DNA of 64,000 nt. Source: Pelagicoccus sp. SDUM812005 (GTDB lineage: Bacteria; Verrucomicrobiota; Verrucomicrobiia; Opitutales; Opitutaceae). The notes beneath the pieces are model-generated. The model did no database searches, was not told where the DNA came from, and saw only the letters and a program-made list of their open reading frames with translations. Position 1 is the first letter of the stretch. The number at the start of each line of letters is the position of its first letter. The stretch spans positions 16,101-80,100 of the forward strand of contig NZ_JARXIA010000026.1 in assembly GCF_031127875.1 (NCBI RefSeq), in the 5' to 3' direction. The translations under genes and the position numbers were made by a program. Positions 16,843-25,944 of the stretch are shown here, one piece after another.

Positions 16843-19608
16843 ATGAAAAAGCTTGTGCACCCCAGCTTGTTTAACCGTACCCAATTGAGTCGGTTCGCAC
16901 TCGTCAGCAGTGCCCTTCTAAGTCCGTTAGCGTTCGGCCAGGCCGACGACGGTATTTTTGAACTCGAAGCCTATACCGTTGACGGTATCCGAGGCAGCAT
17001 TACGAAGGCCCAAGAGATCAAGCGTTACTCGCCTGAGTTCGTTGACGCCATCAGTGCGGAGGACATCGGAAAGTTCCCCGACCAGAATCTCGCTGAGTCG
17101 CTGCAGCGTATCTCGGGCGTGACCATCACGCGAAATCGCGGGGAAGGGCAGAACGTATCGGTTCGAGGACTACCGTCGGATTTCACTCGCGTTCAGTTCA
17201 ATGGGCACACCTTGCCGTCGCCCAACGGATCGCGCAGCTTCGACTTCACCATAATTCCTTCCGCGTTCATAAGCGGATTGGAGGTCTATAAGTCGCCCGC
17301 TGCCGACTTGGAGGAAGGCGGGATTTCCGCGACGGTAAAGGTGGTAACCCCGCGACCGATCGACGTGGGCAAGCGCCTGTTTTCGGCCACCGTATCCGGC
17401 GTAAACGAAGAAAACTCCGGCAGTACGGATCCGAAAGTCTCGTTTCTCTTCAGTGATGTTTTCAGCGAGGGAAAATTCGGCTTCACCTTTGGCGCCCACT
17501 ACGACAAACGATCTCTAGAGACTCACCAGTTCCAAGCATTCGGGGCTGAGCTTGGGAACGAAAGCTCCCGAGGACCGACTCCACAAATCGACTACAATTT
17601 GGACGGGGACTTTGAGGACAGCGTCCGCTTCAACCACGCTACGAATTATGCGGCCGCTCCCGAAACGCGTGAGAGGAAGACTTTCCTGGCGACCGGACAG
17701 TGGCGTCCGAGCGAGGAGACCGATTTCTGGATCGAAACCATGATGTCCGAATTCGATGTCGAAGGGGAATTGCCTTTGAACTCGTTTCGTTGGACTAACA
17801 TTCGAGGCGAAGTGACGGACAGCAATATTGTGGCGAGCCCAATGACGGGCGACAGTGCGGATGGTTTTGCCGACTACTTGGAAGTCGATGGCGTTGACTG
17901 GAGATCCAATTCGCGTCAAAACAGCTACACCGACGACTTGCTCACCGTTGCCATTGGCGGCAATCGTGAGATGGGTGATTGGGTGATCGAAGCGGAGGCG
18001 AGTTTCAGCGACTCGGAGCGGCTTCAGACGAACCTCGCCCACGCGACGATCGGCCGCGCCCATGCTTCCTACGATGTCCGTGATGACATCGGCGCGATCC
18101 CTGCGATACGCTATGCGTCCGGCTTCGATCCTGCGGATGCGACGGCCTTCCGCGGTATCGGAGTAAACGGTAATCTTGATCGTGCGATTCGCGATGAGAA
18201 CACCGACTTCCGTATCGATGTAGATCGTGACTTGGACATTGGTTTCCTTGGGGACACTTCGCTGTCCAAGCTCGAGTTTGGCGCCAAGTACAGCACGCGT
18301 GAGCAGTTCTCCGGAGCGCGTAGACTGAGCGTGAGCGGACAGGCGGTCGCGAATTTGCTGGGTGAAGCCTTTGATCCCAGCATCGAGGGCGGCAGCTACG
18401 ACGCCAGCCGTTTCATGGTTCTGAATACGCCGAGCGATTTCTTCGGCGGTTATGACGGCCCTATCAATTTTCCGACAAGCTACCTGGCGAGCAACACCTC
18501 CGCTCTATTCGAGGAGGTCACCCTCGATCAACTCATAGAAGCGGGCTCCATCTCGGAAGGTGGTCCAGGACAATACACGGTAGATGAGGATGTGACGGCA
18601 GTGTACGTGAAACTCAACTTCGAGGATGCCCAAAAGAACCTGAGCGGTAACTTCGGTATTCGATACGTGACTACAGACCAGACTTCTAGCGGTTTTTTCC
18701 CGGATGTTTCCACCTTGTCCTTCAATCAAGGTGGCGCGGTTACCAACGTGGAGTCTAGCAATAGCTCGATGTCGCGTTCGTACAGCGAAATCCTGCCCAG
18801 CTTCAATATGAAGTACTACATTTCCGACGACGTCCTCCTGCGCTTTGCTGCGGCCCGAGTCATGTCCCGCCCGTCGCTTAGCATCCTCTCTCCTGCGACA
18901 TCGTACAACGTGAACGTTCGCTCGATCAGCTCCAGCAACCCGTTTGTGGAGCCGTTCCTAGCGGACCAGTTCGACCTCTCGCTGGAATGGTACCATGGAG
19001 ACGCTGGCTTGTTCACGATCTCTCCTTTCGTTAAGAAAATTGATTCCTTCATCGTTTCCGCCACGAACAAGGAGCAGGTGTCGTATTTCGACGAAACGGA
19101 AGGCGTTCAGAAAACCGCAGAATTCACCCGTTTCCAGCCTGACAACGGCGCGGGATCCGATCTCTTCGGATTCGAAGTGGCTTGGACGCGACCGCTCGAC
19201 TTCATCGCGGAAGGACTCGGTTTCCAGGCTAACTACACGGCGGTTACTGCCGACGACGTCCAGGCTTCTGAGGACGGTCCCTTTTTGCCGATCACGGGGC
19301 TCTCGGAAAATAGCTACAACATCGTGACCTACTACGAGAACGACAAGCTCGGCCTCCGTCTGTCCTACAACTACCGCGATGACTTCATCGTAAGCAACGC
19401 TAGCTATTTCGGCGATGGCGAATTCACCGAAGCGTACTCGCAGCTTGACCTGTCGGCTGACTACAAGCTGAACGAAAATGTGACGCTTTTCCTCGAGGGG
19501 CTCAATCTGACGGAAGAAACCTTGAGTCAGGTCAATTCCTTCGGACTGCTTCGCAACCTGGAAGACAACGGTCGCCGCCTCGTTTTCGGGGTCCGGGCAA
19601 AACTTTAG
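16843..19608 (+). CDS. TonB-dependent outer-membrane receptor
   Basis: 921 residues. Signal peptide ends about residue 32 (LAFGQA). A TonB-box-like stretch FELEAYTVDGIRGS follows. The plug domain is clear: VDAISAEDIGKFPDQNLAESLQRISGVTITRNRGEGQNVSVRGL, then FISGLEVYKSPAADLEEGGISATVKVVTPRP. The remainder is a 22-strand-type barrel ending NGRRLVFGVRAKL. The IGKFPDQN plug type is found in carbohydrate-associated TonB-dependent receptors (TIGR01782-like) of Proteobacteria and Verrucomicrobia and works without SusD; none is seen here. The likely role is uptake of oligosaccharides, energised by the ton operon at 28297-34499. It is flanked by the divergent two-component system. Confidence 0.9.
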   Translation: MKKLVHPSLFNRTQLSRFALVSSALLSPLAFGQADDGIFELEAYTVDGIRGSITKAQEIKRYSPEFVDAISAEDIGKFPDQNLAESLQRISGVTITRNRGEGQNVSVRGLPSDFTRVQFNGHTLPSPNGSRSFDFTIIPSAFISGLEVYKSPAADLEEGGISATVKVVTPRPIDVGKRLFSATVSGVNEENSGSTDPKVSFLFSDVFSEGKFGFTFGAHYDKRSLETHQFQAFGAELGNESSRGPTPQIDYNLDGDFEDSVRFNHATNYAAAPETRERKTFLATGQWRPSEETDFWIETMMSEFDVEGELPLNSFRWTNIRGEVTDSNIVASPMTGDSADGFADYLEVDGVDWRSNSRQNSYTDDLLTVAIGGNREMGDWVIEAEASFSDSERLQTNLAHATIGRAHASYDVRDDIGAIPAIRYASGFDPADATAFRGIGVNGNLDRAIRDENTDFRIDVDRDLDIGFLGDTSLSKLEFGAKYSTREQFSGARRLSVSGQAVANLLGEAFDPSIEGGSYDASRFMVLNTPSDFFGGYDGPINFPTSYLASNTSALFEEVTLDQLIEAGSISEGGPGQYTVDEDVTAVYVKLNFEDAQKNLSGNFGIRYVTTDQTSSGFFPDVSTLSFNQGGAVTNVESSNSSMSRSYSEILPSFNMKYYISDDVLLRFAAARVMSRPSLSILSPATSYNVNVRSISSSNPFVEPFLADQFDLSLEWYHGDAGLFTISPFVKKIDSFIVSATNKEQVSYFDETEGVQKTAEFTRFQPDNGAGSDLFGFEVAWTRPLDFIAEGLGFQANYTAVTADDVQASEDGPFLPITGLSENSYNIVTYYENDKLGLRLSYNYRDDFIVSNASYFGDGEFTEAYSQLDLSADYKLNENVTLFLEGLNLTEETLSQVNSFGLLRNLEDNGRRLVFGVRAKL

Positions 19609-19624
19609 TCTATACTATGATGGG

Positions 19625-19653
19625 GCTGCCTACTGCCAATGTCGGTAGGTAGC
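19625..19653 (+). terminator. Stem-loop after the TonB-dependent receptor gene
   Basis: Nine-pair stem gctgcctac (19625-19633) with gtaggtagc (19645-19653), one G-T wobble and an 11-base loop, beginning 14 bp past the stop. The downstream bases tctcctgtcc are pyrimidine-rich but not a strong T run, so termination is only probable. Confidence 0.4.
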
Positions 19654-19670
19654 TCTCCTGTCCCGGCACG

Positions 19671-19777
19671 CTAGAGCATTTTTCGTTTGATCATTCGCAT
19701 AAGGTAGGGCGGGACCGCCGGGCACGCCGCGTCTCCCTCATCACACAGTAAGACTAACTAAACGAAAAACGCTCTAG
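19671..19777. repeat. 107-bp element with 18-bp terminal inverted repeats enclosing a REP-like hairpin
   Basis: Left end ctagagcatttttcgttt (19671-19688) and right end 19760-19777 are reverse complements at 17 of 18 positions. In the middle, 19704-19730 begins gtagggc, contains the hairpin ggcgg-ga-ccgcc and ends cacgccgc. It matches the head and tail of the REP arms at 1798 while the stem sequence differs in a compensated way. The element resembles a small non-autonomous mobile element. Its right end runs into the palindrome gctctagagc at 19771-19780. Confidence 0.55.
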
Positions 19778-19904
19778 AGCGTTCTGTTTTTCAGGAGGGA
19801 TGCTTCAAAGGCAATCGGTCGATCCTCAGGTCGGGGATGTGTAGTGACCATATTAATACAAAAAGGATAATTCTCTGAATCCTTTCAGAATACGTCATCA
19901 ATAA

Positions 19905-22304
19905 ATGAATTTCTTTTCGAATACCGTTCCCAAGATTCTAGCGGCCGCGCTTCTAAGCTCCGTTCTTTATGGTTGTGGGGCTAAGTCCATCTATTATGTC
20001 GCTCCGCAAGGAAATGACCAAAACCCGGGCACGGAAGACTCTCCATTTGCCTCGCTCGCGGGAGCTCGAGACTTCTTAAGGCAGTCGGGCGAACTGGGCG
20101 ATAAACCGATCGAAGTAATCGTTCGCCCTGGAGTCTATTACCTCCCTGAGACATTGCGATTTGAAGCGAAGGATTCTGGGAGCGAGGGAAACGAGGTCGT
20201 CTACCGAGCGGAGATCGAGGGGGAGAGTATTCTCAGTGGTGGTTCTAGACTTGAGCTAAAGTGGCGCCCGTATCGGGATGGTATTTATCAGGCGATTACG
20301 CCGGAGGGGCTCGCTATCGATCAGCTTTTCATAGACGGTAAGAGCCAGCGCATGGCCCGCTATCCGAACTACGATCCGAGCAAGAAGGCCCAGGCTTACC
20401 AAGGTTTTGCGGCGGATGCGTTTTCCAAGGAACGGGCGGCCCGGTGGGAAGATCCGGAGGGCGGATACATTCACGCGATGCACATATCGCGCTGGGGCGG
20501 CTACCATTACCGCATAACGGGTAAGGATGATGAGGGTAACGTCACCTTCGAGGGAGGTTGGCAAAACAATCGCCAAATGGGGATGCACGAAGAGTACCGC
20601 ATGGTTGAGAATATATTCGAGGAACTCGATGCGGAGGGAGAATGGTTTCATAATCAGAAAACGAATACGCTTTACTACAAGCCAATCGCTGGAGAACGCT
20701 TAGAAGAGGCGAAGGTGGAGGTTGTCCGCCTTAGGCACCTCGTGGAGTTTCAAGGATCCGAGTCGCAGCCAGTTCGTCACATTACGCTAAAGGGCTTCGT
20801 GGCGCGACATGCGGCCCGTACGTTTATGGATACCAAGGAACCGCTGCTTCGGTCGGATTGGGCGATCTACCGCGGTGGGGCTTTCAAGCTAAGCGGGACG
20901 GAAGATGTGAGCATTTTGGATTGCGAATTCGATCAAGTCGGAGGAAATGCGATTTTCGTAAACGAATACAATCGCGACACTTTGGTCCGCGGTTGCCATA
21001 TTCACGACGTAGGTGCGAGCGGGGTCTGTTTCGTGGGCGATCCGGATGCGGTACGCGATCCGCTATTTGAATACGCAGAGGTAAATGACCTTTCGAAGAT
21101 CGATCGTACGGTGGGACCCAAGACGAACAACTATCCGTCTGGCGGGATTGTTGAGGATTGCCTGATTCATGGAATAGGGACGGTGGAGCGACAGCCGGCG
21201 GGGGTGCAGATCTCTATGGCGATGGGGATTACGGTGCGAGACACCTCGATCTACGACACCGCTAGAGCAGGCATCAATATCAGCGATGGGACTTGGGGCG
21301 GCCATTTGATCGAACGGTGCGATGTATTCGATACGGTTTTGGAAACGCATGACCATGGTTCGTTCAATTCCTGGGGCCGCGACCGTTTTTGGAGGAACGA
21401 CCATTTGACCGCGACGCAAGCGGCGGTGGACGAGGATCCGGACCTACCGTTTCTGGATGCTATGAAAACCACTGTGATTCGCAACAGTCGTTGGCGTTGC
21501 GACCACGGTTGGGATATCGATCTAGACGATGGTTCTAGTAACTACGATATCTATAATAATCTCATGCTCCGCGGTGGATTGAAGTTTCGCGAAGGCTTCC
21601 GTCGGCGGGCCTGGAATAACATCGCCGTCAACAACGGCTTCCATCCTCACGTTTGGTTCAGGAACAGTGGGGACGAGGTGTTCAGCAACATCTTCATGAT
21701 TCCCCACCAGGAAATTCGCGTGGGATTCGGCGGCAAGAGAGTAGACGGAAACATTTTTCACTCGAACGACCCGTCGATCACCGAGTACGACGAGGCTTGG
21801 AACTGGGAGAACAATGCTCTGGTGGCGGAGCTGGAGTTCGTCGATCCTGCCAACGGCGACTTTCGCCTGAAGGACGGGTCTCCCGCTTTCGATTACGGCT
21901 TCGAGAATTTTCCGATGGACCAGTTCGGCGTCAAGAAGCCCTCGCTAAAGGCGATCGCTCGTACGCCCGATATCCCGCCTCTCAACATGGTATCTGTCGA
22001 GGATGGCGAGGAGGCGGTCGATGCCTTTTGGCAAGGCGGAAGAATTCACAGCCTGGATGGAGAAGAGTTTTCAGCCTACGGCGTTTCGAAGGAAGACGGG
22101 GGGATTGCGATCCTGGATGCTCCGGCAGGTTCTGGTCTTGCGACGAACGGATTAGTGGCTGGAGATCTCATTCAGAAGGTGAATGGCCATCCGGTCTCGA
22201 CCTTGCCTGATTTCTTCGCGGCCCTTGATCGGCTTGGCGACGGTTCGCTGGAGCTTTTAGTAATAAGGAACCAGCAGGCTAAGGTTGTAGCTTTCGAGCG
22301 GTAG
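19905..22304 (+). CDS. GH141-like right-handed beta-helix lipoprotein with C-terminal PDZ domain
   Basis: 799 residues. Lipoprotein signal with lipobox LYGC (Cys24). SIYYVAPQGNDQNPGTEDSPFASLAGARDFLRQ and IEVIVRPGVYYLPETLRFEAKDSGSEGNEVVYRAE form the cap found in GH141-type enzymes. The insert QLFIDGKSQRMARYPNY and repeated beta-helix turns (EDVSILDCEFDQVGGNAIFVNEYN, DTLVRGCHIHDVGASGV, GGIVEDCLIHGIG, GHLIERCDVFDTVLETHDHG) follow. GH141 includes alpha-L-fucosidase and xylanase activities. Residues ~700-799 form a PDZ fold: GLATNGLVAGDLIQKVNGHPVSTLPDFFAALDRL. A PDZ on a lipoprotein glycosidase is unusual and may tether it to a partner's C-terminus. Confidence 0.75.
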   Translation: MNFFSNTVPKILAAALLSSVLYGCGAKSIYYVAPQGNDQNPGTEDSPFASLAGARDFLRQSGELGDKPIEVIVRPGVYYLPETLRFEAKDSGSEGNEVVYRAEIEGESILSGGSRLELKWRPYRDGIYQAITPEGLAIDQLFIDGKSQRMARYPNYDPSKKAQAYQGFAADAFSKERAARWEDPEGGYIHAMHISRWGGYHYRITGKDDEGNVTFEGGWQNNRQMGMHEEYRMVENIFEELDAEGEWFHNQKTNTLYYKPIAGERLEEAKVEVVRLRHLVEFQGSESQPVRHITLKGFVARHAARTFMDTKEPLLRSDWAIYRGGAFKLSGTEDVSILDCEFDQVGGNAIFVNEYNRDTLVRGCHIHDVGASGVCFVGDPDAVRDPLFEYAEVNDLSKIDRTVGPKTNNYPSGGIVEDCLIHGIGTVERQPAGVQISMAMGITVRDTSIYDTARAGINISDGTWGGHLIERCDVFDTVLETHDHGSFNSWGRDRFWRNDHLTATQAAVDEDPDLPFLDAMKTTVIRNSRWRCDHGWDIDLDDGSSNYDIYNNLMLRGGLKFREGFRRRAWNNIAVNNGFHPHVWFRNSGDEVFSNIFMIPHQEIRVGFGGKRVDGNIFHSNDPSITEYDEAWNWENNALVAELEFVDPANGDFRLKDGSPAFDYGFENFPMDQFGVKKPSLKAIARTPDIPPLNMVSVEDGEEAVDAFWQGGRIHSLDGEEFSAYGVSKEDGGIAILDAPAGSGLATNGLVAGDLIQKVNGHPVSTLPDFFAALDRLGDGSLELLVIRNQQAKVVAFER

Positions 22305-22382
22305 TCGGATGCGTGGCAATTGAGTCATGGAGTGGCAACCTTTACCGCCTGGCAGGTCGCTCTTCGAGGGAGTTGGGGGCGC

Positions 22383-22409
22383 TTACCATTGTAAGCAGCG
22401 CTCGATTCG
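22383..22409 (+). promoter_or_regulatory. Conserved operator-like element, copy 2
   Basis: ttaccattgtaa at 22383-22394, nine bases, gattcg at 22404-22409, in the 220-bp gap before the lyase at 22525 (116 bp before its ATG). Same spacing as at 10757, 34668 and 40822. Confidence 0.55.
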
Positions 22410-22524
22410 CTAAAGGCAGCCGGGGCTCTCAGCGTATTGCCTGCACGAATTCCTACCTCTCGGTCGGAGGAATCGGAGCTCGTTTGCCAATCCCCCTGTT
22501 GCTGAACCCCTGCGAAGAATAGAT

Positions 22525-24435
22525 ATGAATCTCAAACTGACGTCCCTGTTGTGCGTCGCGTTGTTCTCCGGTCTGAGCGCCGCGGCGAAACTGGATATTG
22601 GCGAGTACCTCTCCCTCGCGGACGAGGGCATTATCTATCCATCGGAGGCGCAGCTGGAGCTGTTGAGGCCGCTGGTGCCCCGCGAGCGTTTCCAGGCTGC
22701 TCCGCCGATTTCGGACCGGGCGTTTTGGAATGCCATCGCGGTTTCGCAGTCGGGACGCGAGTGGGTGAAGGCGGCGCGGGCCAATCGGGACAAGAAGCCG
22801 GAGGTGCCGATTTCGGACGAAAATTATCGACGGGCTAACAAGGAAGGCAACCGTCCCATCTACAAGCCGCGCTACTATCGCACGATGGAGCGGCTCGAGC
22901 GCTTCATCTTGGCGGAGTGCATCGAGGACAAGGGGCGTTACTTGCCGCAGATCGAGCAGTACTTGAAGGCGATCATGGCCATGAAGTCGTGGTTGCATCC
23001 CAATCACGACGACAACGATAACGGCGTGCTGGAAGGGCGACGGGTTTCCATCGATTTGGGCGCTCGGAAATTTGGTTCGGACCTCGCTCTTGCGAAAACC
23101 TTGCTAGGGGATCGCTTGCCCGCGGCCCTGTTGAAGGAGATCGACGAGCAGCTGCGTTGGAGAATGTTGGATACGTATTTGACCAGCTGTCGCGAGAACG
23201 ATCAAAACAACCATTGGATCAAGAGCACCAGCAATTGGAACTCGGTGTGCACCAGCGGTACCGTGTATTCAATTATCGCTAGCGTCGACGATCACGAGAA
23301 GCGAGTAGCGGCCATCGGCAGCGCCTTGAACAGCATGGTGCACTACCTGAGCGGATTTGGCGAGGATGGCTATTGTTCGGAGGGCATTGGCTACTGGGGC
23401 TATGGATTCGGGCACTACCTGTATCTTGCCGAAATCTTGCATGACTATACCGGAGGCATGGTGGATCTCTTCGTTTGGAACAATCCGGAGAAGCTGCGGG
23501 CGGTCGGAAACTTTCCGGAGAATATCCACATCCAGGAGGGATGCTTTCCTGCGTTTTCGGATTCCAAGCCGACCGCGAAGATTGATGGTTCCGGTTTCCA
23601 GTTCGCGGGGGCCATGGCGGCCAAGCATTACGGTTCCAAGTGGCCTTACCAACTGGAGTTCAAGGACGCGGTCGAGCAGTTGATTCACTGGAAGGATCCG
23701 TTGCCGGAGTATGCGGGGGAGAAGATGGTCTTGGCGGACGTGACTTACTTTGACGACATGGGAATCGTGATCTCGCGCGGAACGCAGAAGGAACGTTTCT
23801 CGATCGCAATCAAGGCGGGCCACAACGACGAGAACCACAACCACAGCGACGTGGGCAGCTATACGATCGTGTTGGGCGATGACTTTCCGGTCGCCGATCC
23901 CAGCTCGCCTTCCTACATCGCGGGTGGCTTCGATCCCGATAACGACGCTCGCAGCTCCTGGGGACATCCGGTGCCCTACGTGAACGGCAAGCGCCAGTCG
24001 AACGGTCGGGAATTCGAGGGAAAGGTTTTGCATACGGAGTTTCGGGCTGGCTACGATCGCGTGGTGATGGATATCCGTCGCGCCTACGAGATGCCCGAGC
24101 TTCGTTCGCTGGAGCGAAGCATGGAGAACGACAAGGCGGGGGCGGGCACGATTCGGGTGGAAGACGTCTTTTCCGCTGCGGAACCGATCCCCTTCGGCAC
24201 TGCCATGATGACTTACTCCGATTACGAAGTGCTCGATTCCCATACGGTGCTATTTAAGACGGACGATCAGGTCGTTCGGGCGGAGATCCGGGCCGAGGGT
24301 GGGGACGTCGAAATCGTAGTCGACGAGATCACCACGAGGATGGGCAGCGGCAAGGTACCGCAGCGCATCGGGATCAATTTCAAGGAGCCGCTCGCGAAGG
24401 GGCTCATTTCCATCACCTACCGTCCGGTGGAGTGA
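22525..24435 (+). CDS. Heparinase II/III-family lyase, secreted
   Basis: 636 residues with signal peptide (SGLSAAAK). The alpha/alpha toroid occupies ~80-380, with NNHWIKSTSNWNSVC near 227 and EGIGYWGYGFGHY near 286; these are the Asn/His/Tyr motifs of this lyase fold. The beta-sandwich carries AGHNDENHNHSDVGSY near residue 438, the His-rich block typical of heparinase II/III domains, and VADPSSPSY. The length fits a two-domain family member. It is a different subfamily from the 3941-7447 lyase, and no strong similarity is seen outside the motifs. The gene is followed 45 bp later by the fucosidase, suggesting an operon acting on one fucosylated, uronate-containing glycan. Confidence 0.8.
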   Translation: MNLKLTSLLCVALFSGLSAAAKLDIGEYLSLADEGIIYPSEAQLELLRPLVPRERFQAAPPISDRAFWNAIAVSQSGREWVKAARANRDKKPEVPISDENYRRANKEGNRPIYKPRYYRTMERLERFILAECIEDKGRYLPQIEQYLKAIMAMKSWLHPNHDDNDNGVLEGRRVSIDLGARKFGSDLALAKTLLGDRLPAALLKEIDEQLRWRMLDTYLTSCRENDQNNHWIKSTSNWNSVCTSGTVYSIIASVDDHEKRVAAIGSALNSMVHYLSGFGEDGYCSEGIGYWGYGFGHYLYLAEILHDYTGGMVDLFVWNNPEKLRAVGNFPENIHIQEGCFPAFSDSKPTAKIDGSGFQFAGAMAAKHYGSKWPYQLEFKDAVEQLIHWKDPLPEYAGEKMVLADVTYFDDMGIVISRGTQKERFSIAIKAGHNDENHNHSDVGSYTIVLGDDFPVADPSSPSYIAGGFDPDNDARSSWGHPVPYVNGKRQSNGREFEGKVLHTEFRAGYDRVVMDIRRAYEMPELRSLERSMENDKAGAGTIRVEDVFSAAEPIPFGTAMMTYSDYEVLDSHTVLFKTDDQVVRAEIRAEGGDVEIVVDEITTRMGSGKVPQRIGINFKEPLAKGLISITYRPVE

Positions 24436-24480
24436 TATGTATGAGAACTGTGAATACTGTTAATTGTGATTTTTAGCCCC

Positions 24481-25830
24481 ATGAAGAGAAAAAAGATATT
24501 CGGACTTTTAGTTTTAATGGCCGTGATGCTGAGCTCTGTTGCCCAGAGTTCGGAGGTGAAGCAACCGCTGAGCGACGACGAGCGCATGGAGTGGTGGCGG
24601 GACGCCGGCTTTGGCATGTTCATCCACTGGGGATTGTATTCGATTCCGGCCGGAGAGTACAAGGGACAGCGCGTGAAGGGGATCGCCGAGTGGATCATGG
24701 AAAAGCTCGATATCCCGGTAGCCGAGTACGAGAAGTTTGCGGCTCAGTTCAATCCGGTGAAGTTCGATGCGGACGAGTGGGTCGCGATTGCGAAGAATGC
24801 GGGCATGAAGTACATCGTGATCACCACTAAGCACCACGATGGCTTCTGCTTGTGGGACTCCAAGGTGACCGATTACGACGTTATCGACGCTTCGCCCTTT
24901 AAGCGCGATATCCTGGACGAGCTGGCGGAGGCTTGTCGGCGGGAAGGGATCAAGATGTGCTTTTATTACTCCATCGTCGACTGGCACCACCCTCAAGCGC
25001 AGGCGCCCTTGTATCCAAATTACAATGCAGGCCAGAAGGACAAGTCCGTCTTCAATCCCGAGTTTCCAGAGTATTTCGAAAACTACCTGAAGCCGCAGAT
25101 TAAGGAGTTGTTGACGGAATACGGCGACGTGGGAGTGGTTTGGTTCGATGGGGACTGGATTCCTGACTACACCACCGAAATGGGCAAGGAGCTGTACGCG
25201 TTCATTCGCGAGCTCCAGCCTAATACGATCGTGAACAACCGCGTCGACAAGGGACGTCAGGGAATGGCGGGCTTGAACCGCGAGGGCAATTTCGCGGGTG
25301 ATTTCGGTACCCCTGAGAAGGAAGTCCCAGACACTGGCTTCGAAGGAGTCGACTGGGAATCCTGTATCACCATGAACCATACTTGGGGGTACAAGCACTT
25401 CGACCACGACTGGAAGAGCTCGGAGTACCTTATTGAGATGTTGGTGGAAATCGTATCCAAGGGCGGCAATCTTTTGCTGAACGTGGGACCGACTGGGGAA
25501 GGCGAAATTCCGCAGCCGAGCGTCGAGCGCTTGGAGGAAATGGGCGCGTGGCTGAAGGTGAATGGCGAGGCCATCTACGGAGCCAAGGCGAGTCCTTACG
25601 CCAAGCCCGACTGGGGACGCTACACGGCTAAGGACGGAGTGATCTACGCCCATGTCTACGACTGGCCGGAGGACGGCGTTCTGCCGATCGATGGGGCGAT
25701 CAAGGCGAAGCGGGTCAGTCTGCTCGCTGAACCGAAGTCCAAGGTTAGCTTCGATGCAAAGAAGGGAACGATCGCGCTTCCATCGAAAGTTGGAGACTCT
25801 CCTGTCACGGTAGTGAAGATCGAACTCTAG
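24481..25830 (+). CDS. Alpha-L-fucosidase, GH29
   Basis: 449 residues from ATG 24481, which gives the signal peptide MKRKKIFGLLVLMAVMLSSVAQS; a GTG 15 bp upstream is less likely. The GH29 core is unmistakable: WWRDAGFGMFIHWGLYSIPAGEY, EKFAAQFNPVKFDADEWVAIAKNAGMKYIVITTKHHDGFCLWDSKVTDYDV, CFYYSIVDWHHP, and GDVGVVWFDGDW with catalytic nucleophile Asp223. NTWGYKHFDHDWKSS-like and NLLLNVGPTGEGEIP follow. It removes alpha-L-fucose from oligosaccharides with retention, probably in the periplasm. The C-terminal ~90 residues form the usual beta-sandwich. The enzyme points to fucose in the target glycan. Confidence 0.93.
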   Translation: MKRKKIFGLLVLMAVMLSSVAQSSEVKQPLSDDERMEWWRDAGFGMFIHWGLYSIPAGEYKGQRVKGIAEWIMEKLDIPVAEYEKFAAQFNPVKFDADEWVAIAKNAGMKYIVITTKHHDGFCLWDSKVTDYDVIDASPFKRDILDELAEACRREGIKMCFYYSIVDWHHPQAQAPLYPNYNAGQKDKSVFNPEFPEYFENYLKPQIKELLTEYGDVGVVWFDGDWIPDYTTEMGKELYAFIRELQPNTIVNNRVDKGRQGMAGLNREGNFAGDFGTPEKEVPDTGFEGVDWESCITMNHTWGYKHFDHDWKSSEYLIEMLVEIVSKGGNLLLNVGPTGEGEIPQPSVERLEEMGAWLKVNGEAIYGAKASPYAKPDWGRYTAKDGVIYAHVYDWPEDGVLPIDGAIKAKRVSLLAEPKSKVSFDAKKGTIALPSKVGDSPVTVVKIEL

Positions 25831-25862
25831 GGTTGTTTCGCGTATATGTGAATCGAATACAG

Positions 25863-25890
25863 TATGGATATGCCTTGGGGCGTATCCATA
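25863..25890. other. Perfectly arranged 12-pair hairpin after the fucosidase gene
   Basis: tatggatatgcc (25863-25874) pairs with ggcgtatccata (25879-25890) around the tetraloop ttgg, with one G-T wobble. It lies 33 bp past the fucosidase stop but has no T tract, so it may be an mRNA-end stabiliser or a binding site rather than an intrinsic terminator. It contains GGATA/TATCC, which is common in promoter regions of this window. Confidence 0.5.
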
Positions 25891-25944
25891 GGGTGACAGT
25901 TAAGAGAATTCGACGGAAGGAAGGCGTAGCTTGTTTAGACCCTG

